Below are positions 61,046-64,000 of a DNA stretch of 64,000 nt, piece after piece. Under the pieces are notes generated by a model. The model saw only the letters and a program-made list of their open reading frames with translations, was not told the origin of the DNA and searched no databases. The DNA lies in NCBI GenBank assembly GCA_001898995.1, contig MKVZ01000004.1:556612-620611 (forward strand), given 5' to 3'. Every line of letters starts with the position of its first letter. Position 1 is the first letter of the stretch. Origin of the DNA: Rhizobiales bacterium 63-22. Its GTDB lineage: Bacteria; Pseudomonadota; Alphaproteobacteria; Rhizobiales; Rhizobiaceae. The translations under genes and the position numbers were made by a program.

Positions 61046-61273
61046 ATGCTGGCCAAAACCGAACGTCGCCTTGGCTTCGCCGCCGCGCTCTGCCTCACAG
61101 CGGCGAGTTTCCTCATACCCGGCCTCACGCCGGGCCTGTCGACCCGGATCGCCGGGAACCAGGCCGCGCCGCAGCCGCAGGTTCGTGTCGCCTCTGCCCA
61201 GATACCGGGCGCGAGAGCGCGCCTCTTCGCCCTGACCGGCAAGGTCATGCCGAAATCGATGCGCTACGAATAA
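61046..61273 (+). CDS. Small exported protein, hypothetical
   Basis: This 75-residue protein starts 8 nt after the preceding stop, with AGGAAGAG before the ATG, so it is in the same transcript. MLAKTERRLGFAAALCLTAA is a signal peptide or anchor; the rest is Pro/Ala/Gln-rich and ends in KVMPKSMRYE. No known family. It converges on the L,D-transpeptidase gene 23 nt away. Confidence 0.6.
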   Translation: MLAKTERRLGFAAALCLTAASFLIPGLTPGLSTRIAGNQAAPQPQVRVASAQIPGARARLFALTGKVMPKSMRYE

Positions 61274-61296
61274 GGCATTTCCGGCATGCCGATGCA

Positions 61297-62022
61297 TCAA
61301 CCGACGACGATCGGCGCCTTGCCGTGCACGCGGTTGTAGAGGTCGATGATGTCCTGATTCATCAGGCGGATACAGCCCGACGACATGGACTGCCCGATGG
61401 ACCACCATTCGGGCGAGCCGTGGATGCGATAGCCGGTGTCGCGGCCGTTCTGGTAGATATAGAGGGCACGGGCGCCGAGCGGGTTCATCGGTCCCGGATC
61501 CTGCCCATGGGCATATTTGGCGAGCTGGGGTGAACGCGCGATCATTTCCGGCGGCGGCGTCCAGCGCGGCCATTCCTTCTTGTATTGCACATTGGCCCGG
61601 CCAGACCACGCGAAACCCGCCTTGCCGATGCCCACGCCATAGCGCAGCGCATCGCCGTCCGGCAGCACATAATAGAGGAAATGGTCCTTGAGGCTCACCA
61701 CGATGGTGCCCGGCGGCTCGTTGGTCGGGTTCGGCACGATCTGGCGGCGGAACTGCTTCGGCACTTTCTGATAGGGAATGGCCGGCAGCGAATAAGGGCC
61801 CTCCTGCACGGCGGCATACATGACGTCCGGCGAGGTAATGTCCTTGTCCACGCCGATCGGCGGGCGCAATGGCGTGATCGCGCCGGTGGACATGGGATCG
61901 ATATTCATCTGGAACGCCGACATGTCCATGGTCTGCGAGCAGCCGGCGGCGGCGCTCAGGGCAATGCCGCCCGCGCCCAGCAGAAAGCGGCGGCGGTTCA
62001 TATCATCACTCGGCTTCGACAT
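61297..62022 (-). CDS. L,D-transpeptidase (YkuD), lipoprotein or Tat-exported
   Basis: This 241-residue enzyme cross-links peptidoglycan or attaches proteins to it. The YkuD catalytic motif is clear as IHGSPEWWSIGQSMSSGCIRL, with the His, Ser and nucleophilic Cys and Arg. The N-terminus has MNRRRFLLGAGGIALSAAAG followed by Cys, which combines an RR-type export signal with a lipobox (AAGC). Both the Met at 62022 and the one at 62001 are possible starts. In Brucella such enzymes attach outer-membrane proteins to the wall, which is established for the group. Confidence 0.9.
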   Translation of the reverse strand: MSKPSDDMNRRRFLLGAGGIALSAAAGCSQTMDMSAFQMNIDPMSTGAITPLRPPIGVDKDITSPDVMYAAVQEGPYSLPAIPYQKVPKQFRRQIVPNPTNEPPGTIVVSLKDHFLYYVLPDGDALRYGVGIGKAGFAWSGRANVQYKKEWPRWTPPPEMIARSPQLAKYAHGQDPGPMNPLGARALYIYQNGRDTGYRIHGSPEWWSIGQSMSSGCIRLMNQDIIDLYNRVHGKAPIVVG

Positions 62023-62166
62023 GCGGTTCGCCCGGAAACTTGAAGTTGCAAAAGCGGGTTGCGGAACGGGCGTGCGAATAAGCCCGCGGTTGTTCTCCAA
62101 TCTGCCCTGTTATGGTTGAGGAAAGGTTAAGTGCAGGCCCAATGACCCGGTGCGAAACAACGGATC

Positions 62167-62312
62167 AGATCGTCGTGCGTCGTATCGGGCGCATTGTGAC
62201 GATCTGTCTTTTTGTTTGAGCATCGGATTTTCCGATCGTAGCGGGACCGGAAATCAGTACACTGGACTGATTTCCCCGCGGAGGCGGCTCCCACTTTTCG
62301 GTCCGATGCTCT
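62167..62312 (+). repeat. Modular intergenic repeat, family C, copy 2 (inverted)
   Basis: This is the inverted partner of 60209-60309, longer by about 45 nt because it carries a family B palindrome (62250-62274) with the CCGCGGAGGCGGCTC flank. A stem CAGATCGTC (62166-62174) and GACGATCTG (62198-62206) followed by TCTTTTTGTTTG would act as a terminator for rightward transcripts. Confidence 0.8.
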
Positions 62313-62369
62313 AAAGCGCGTCGCGATCTTTCAGATTCGCTTTCCGCGCTTTAGCCCTTTGTTTTTACG

Positions 62370-62413
62370 CATGTCGTTGTCGCAAAACCGCTGCACACTT
62401 TTGCGCGACATGC
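62370..62413. repeat. Short intergenic repeat, family A, copy 3, at the tamB 3' end
   Basis: GCATGTCG (62370-62377) and CGACATGC (62406-62413) with inner CGCAAAA/TTTTGCG form a long hairpin around CCGCTGCACAC. It ends just before the tamB stop codon and may terminate tamB leftward. Confidence 0.7.
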
Positions 62414-62414
62414 T

Positions 62415-64000
62415 TTAGTAATCTTTCTCGTAGAAAAGGCCGCCGCTGGAATCGCCGTCGGCACCCAGCGAACCCTTGGCCTTGAGGTGCTTGGTGATGT
62501 CGAGATTGATGGTGCCCTTGGTCGATCCGGCCGCACCCGCCTCGACGCCGAGATAGATATTGTCGCGGATATAGCGGCCGGCGCGCACCGAGGCTTGCCC
62601 CTTGCTGTCGGTAACGACGTCGAGATCGTCCAGCCCCACGCTGTCGCGCAGCTTGCCCATGAGCGAATTGTTCGACCCGCCGGCGAGTTCGGCCGCCGCG
62701 GCGGCGAGCTGGGCGATCTGGAAGGCTGACAGCTCGCCGATGGAGCGCTTGAAGATCAATTGCGCCAGCACCTCGTCCTGCGGCAGTTCCGGCTGGGAGG
62801 AGAAGACGATGTTGAGATCGTCCACCGTGCCGGTAACGGTGACGATGGCGGTTATGTTGTTGCCTTGCGAGCGGGCAACGAAATTGAGCTGTGGGTTGAG
62901 GTCGCCCACCAGCGTCACATGGCCTTCGTCGAAGGTGATACGCTGGCCGAGGATTTCGATGCGGCCGCGCAACATGTCGAAAGCGCCGACCGGCTGGATG
63001 TTGCTGATCGGACCGGTCAGCCTTACATGTCCGCCCAGTTCGGTGTCGAGGCCGCGCCCGCGCACGAAAATCTTGTTCGGCGCGTTGACGGTCACATCGA
63101 GGCGCGGGCCGCCGGAGGAAGCGGCGGGCGCGGTTCTGGCCTTGCCCTTCCTGCCCTTGCGCGTCTCGACCTTGGCGCGCTCCAGCGTGGTCTGGACATT
63201 CTTCGGGGTGTTCTTGTGGCGCACCGGCACGTAGGTGGCGCCGCCGCCAAGATTTTCCGGCACCGAGATTTCCATGCGCTCCACGTCGATGCGGCCGCCG
63301 ATCAGCGGATCGCGGACAAGCGGCCCGGTGATGGAGAGGCCGCCATCGACGGTCGCCACCACCAGCTTGCCATCGGCATAGCGGGCATGGTTGAGCTTGA
63401 TCTTGAGGTTCGCCGGGAAGCCGGCGTTGGCGTCGGTGGAGATGGTGCCCCCGGCGGAGACCGAGCCGCCGCTGCTCAGATTGGCGCTCACCTGCCGCAG
63501 CGTGACCGTATCGCCGTCCAGACTGCCCGCGACATTGATGCCGGTGAAGCGCACATTGGTTTCGGGATCGATGAATGTCGCGCCGCCGGTGGAGAAGGAG
63601 CCATGCATCAGCGGATGGTCAAGACCGCCGGAAACGCTGGCCGTCACCGACAGCGTGCCGTTTGCCTGCGCGCCGCGATCGGCCAGCGCGCGGTTGGCGA
63701 GCGCCAGCGGAATGCTGCCCTTGACGTTGACGCCGAGGCCCTGACCGGAGAACGGCACCCTGCCGCTGGCGGTGACATTGAGACCGCGCGGCCCGTTCAC
63801 GGAAAGCGAGGAAATGTCGACGCTCTTGGCCACATAATGCCCGGAGGCCTGAAGGCTCAGCGGCGCAAGGCCATTGTCGCGCAGGGGCTTCGCGGCGAGG
63901 CCGGTCCCCTTGAGATCGAAAGCCGCAGCCGGGTTGGTGAGCGGCCCGGTGACATGGGCCGTGCCGGTGACGGTACCGGCCAGTTCCTGCCCCTTCACCG
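62415..64000 (-). CDS. tamB: Translocation and assembly module subunit TamB, C-terminal part
   Basis: The frame is open to the window edge, so this is the last 528 residues or so of a large protein. The repetitive beta-strand pattern (ATGRVPFSGQGLGVNVKGSIP, GGRIDVERMEISVPENL and similar) and the C-terminal DUF490/TamB domain with GLDDLDVVTDSKGQASVRAG and an ending FYEKDY are diagnostic. TamB is anchored in the inner membrane, spans the periplasm and works with the outer-membrane protein TamA in outer-membrane assembly or lipid transport. A Lys-rich insert (TRKGRKGKAR) interrupts the repeats. Confidence 0.92.
   Translation of the reverse strand, partial: VKGQELAGTVTGTAHVTGPLTNPAAAFDLKGTGLAAKPLRDNGLAPLSLQASGHYVAKSVDISSLSVNGPRGLNVTASGRVPFSGQGLGVNVKGSIPLALANRALADRGAQANGTLSVTASVSGGLDHPLMHGSFSTGGATFIDPETNVRFTGINVAGSLDGDTVTLRQVSANLSSGGSVSAGGTISTDANAGFPANLKIKLNHARYADGKLVVATVDGGLSITGPLVRDPLIGGRIDVERMEISVPENLGGGATYVPVRHKNTPKNVQTTLERAKVETRKGRKGKARTAPAASSGGPRLDVTVNAPNKIFVRGRGLDTELGGHVRLTGPISNIQPVGAFDMLRGRIEILGQRITFDEGHVTLVGDLNPQLNFVARSQGNNITAIVTVTGTVDDLNIVFSSQPELPQDEVLAQLIFKRSIGELSAFQIAQLAAAAAELAGGSNNSLMGKLRDSVGLDDLDVVTDSKGQASVRAGRYIRDNIYLGVEAGAAGSTKGTINLDITKHLKAKGSLGADGDSSGGLFYEKDY

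Larger units (their letters stand above)
62023..62414. other. Intergenic region filled with repeats
   Basis: This 392-bp gap between tamB and the L,D-transpeptidase gene contains the family C element (62167-62312), the embedded family B palindrome (62250-62274), a hairpin CTAAAGCGCG/CGCGCTTTAG (62311-62320 and 62345-62354) and the family A element (62370-62413). The L,D-transpeptidase promoter should be in 62023-62160. No gene is present. Confidence 0.7.

Noticed and set aside
60209..62312. Composite transposon or integron cassette between the inverted repeats
   Set aside because: No transposase, integrase or target-site duplication is visible, and the repeats resemble other short intergenic elements in the window.

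Overview
The window is GC-rich, densely coded alphaproteobacterial chromosome, most probably from the Brucella/Ochrobactrum group (Brucellaceae, Hyphomicrobiales). The evidence is a giant cyclic beta-1,2-glucan synthase of the NdvB/Cgs type, an frcRBCAK fructose-transport cluster beside pgm, an imuA-imuB-dnaE2 mutagenesis cassette behind a GAAC-N7-GAAC LexA site, an IalB-family protein, a DUF2794 protein, and an IlvD, RlmN, Pgm and PncB whose lengths and sequences fit that group. I see no rRNA, tRNA, insertion sequence, prophage or CRISPR array. The gene content is chromosomal core rather than an accessory island.

Layout. 1-5.5 kb: the 3' end of a class A penicillin-binding protein, then a plus-strand run of SDR oxidoreductase, PfkB sugar kinase, LysE exporter, methyltransferase and PhzF-like protein. 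5.6-16.5 kb, minus strand: DUF4336 protein, pncB and cgs. 16.9-20.9 kb, minus strand: sulfate transporter operon sbp-cysT-cysW-cysA. 21-27 kb: small envelope and regulatory genes around ilvD. 27-31.3 kb, minus strand: a Bax-inhibitor-1 protein and a YbbA/YbbP-type ABC exporter, divergent from the SGNH esterase tesA. 31.5-37 kb: thpR, tyrosine phosphatase, pterin dehydratase, YkvA protein, IalB protein, rlmN. 37-41.3 kb: two metabolite exporters, argG, and map behind a ParD-like gene. 41.4-47 kb: SOS-linked imuA-imuB-dnaE2. 47-50.4 kb: hemolysin III protein, lytic transglycosylase lipoprotein, three very small genes and a FAH-family enzyme. 50.5-57.6 kb: frcK, frcA, frcC, frcB, divergent frcR, and pgm. 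57.7-64 kb: glycine-rich secreted protein, a cysteine-free Mrp ATPase, a trio of small unknown ORFs, an L,D-transpeptidase and the 3' part of tamB.

How it fits together. Much of the window serves the envelope: PBP, L,D-transpeptidase, lytic transglycosylase, TamB, cyclic glucan synthesis, and Pgm, which supplies glucose-1-phosphate for UDP-glucose. Fructose uptake (frc) and a PfkB fructokinase feed the same hexose-phosphate pool. The imu cassette supplies SOS mutagenesis.

The least explained parts are: (i) a family of short modular palindromic intergenic repeats, including an inverted pair at 60.2 and 62.2 kb; (ii) the three small plus-strand ORFs between that pair, two of them translationally coupled and one with a C-x2-C-x12-C-x3-C cysteine cluster; (iii) a ParD-like ribbon-helix-helix gene coupled to map that shares a 136-bp divergent region and LexA box with imuA; (iv) the Mrp protein with no cysteine. 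I found no wholly new multi-gene system that I could defend, and rate these as leads. All calls are by reading the sequence; no database search was run.
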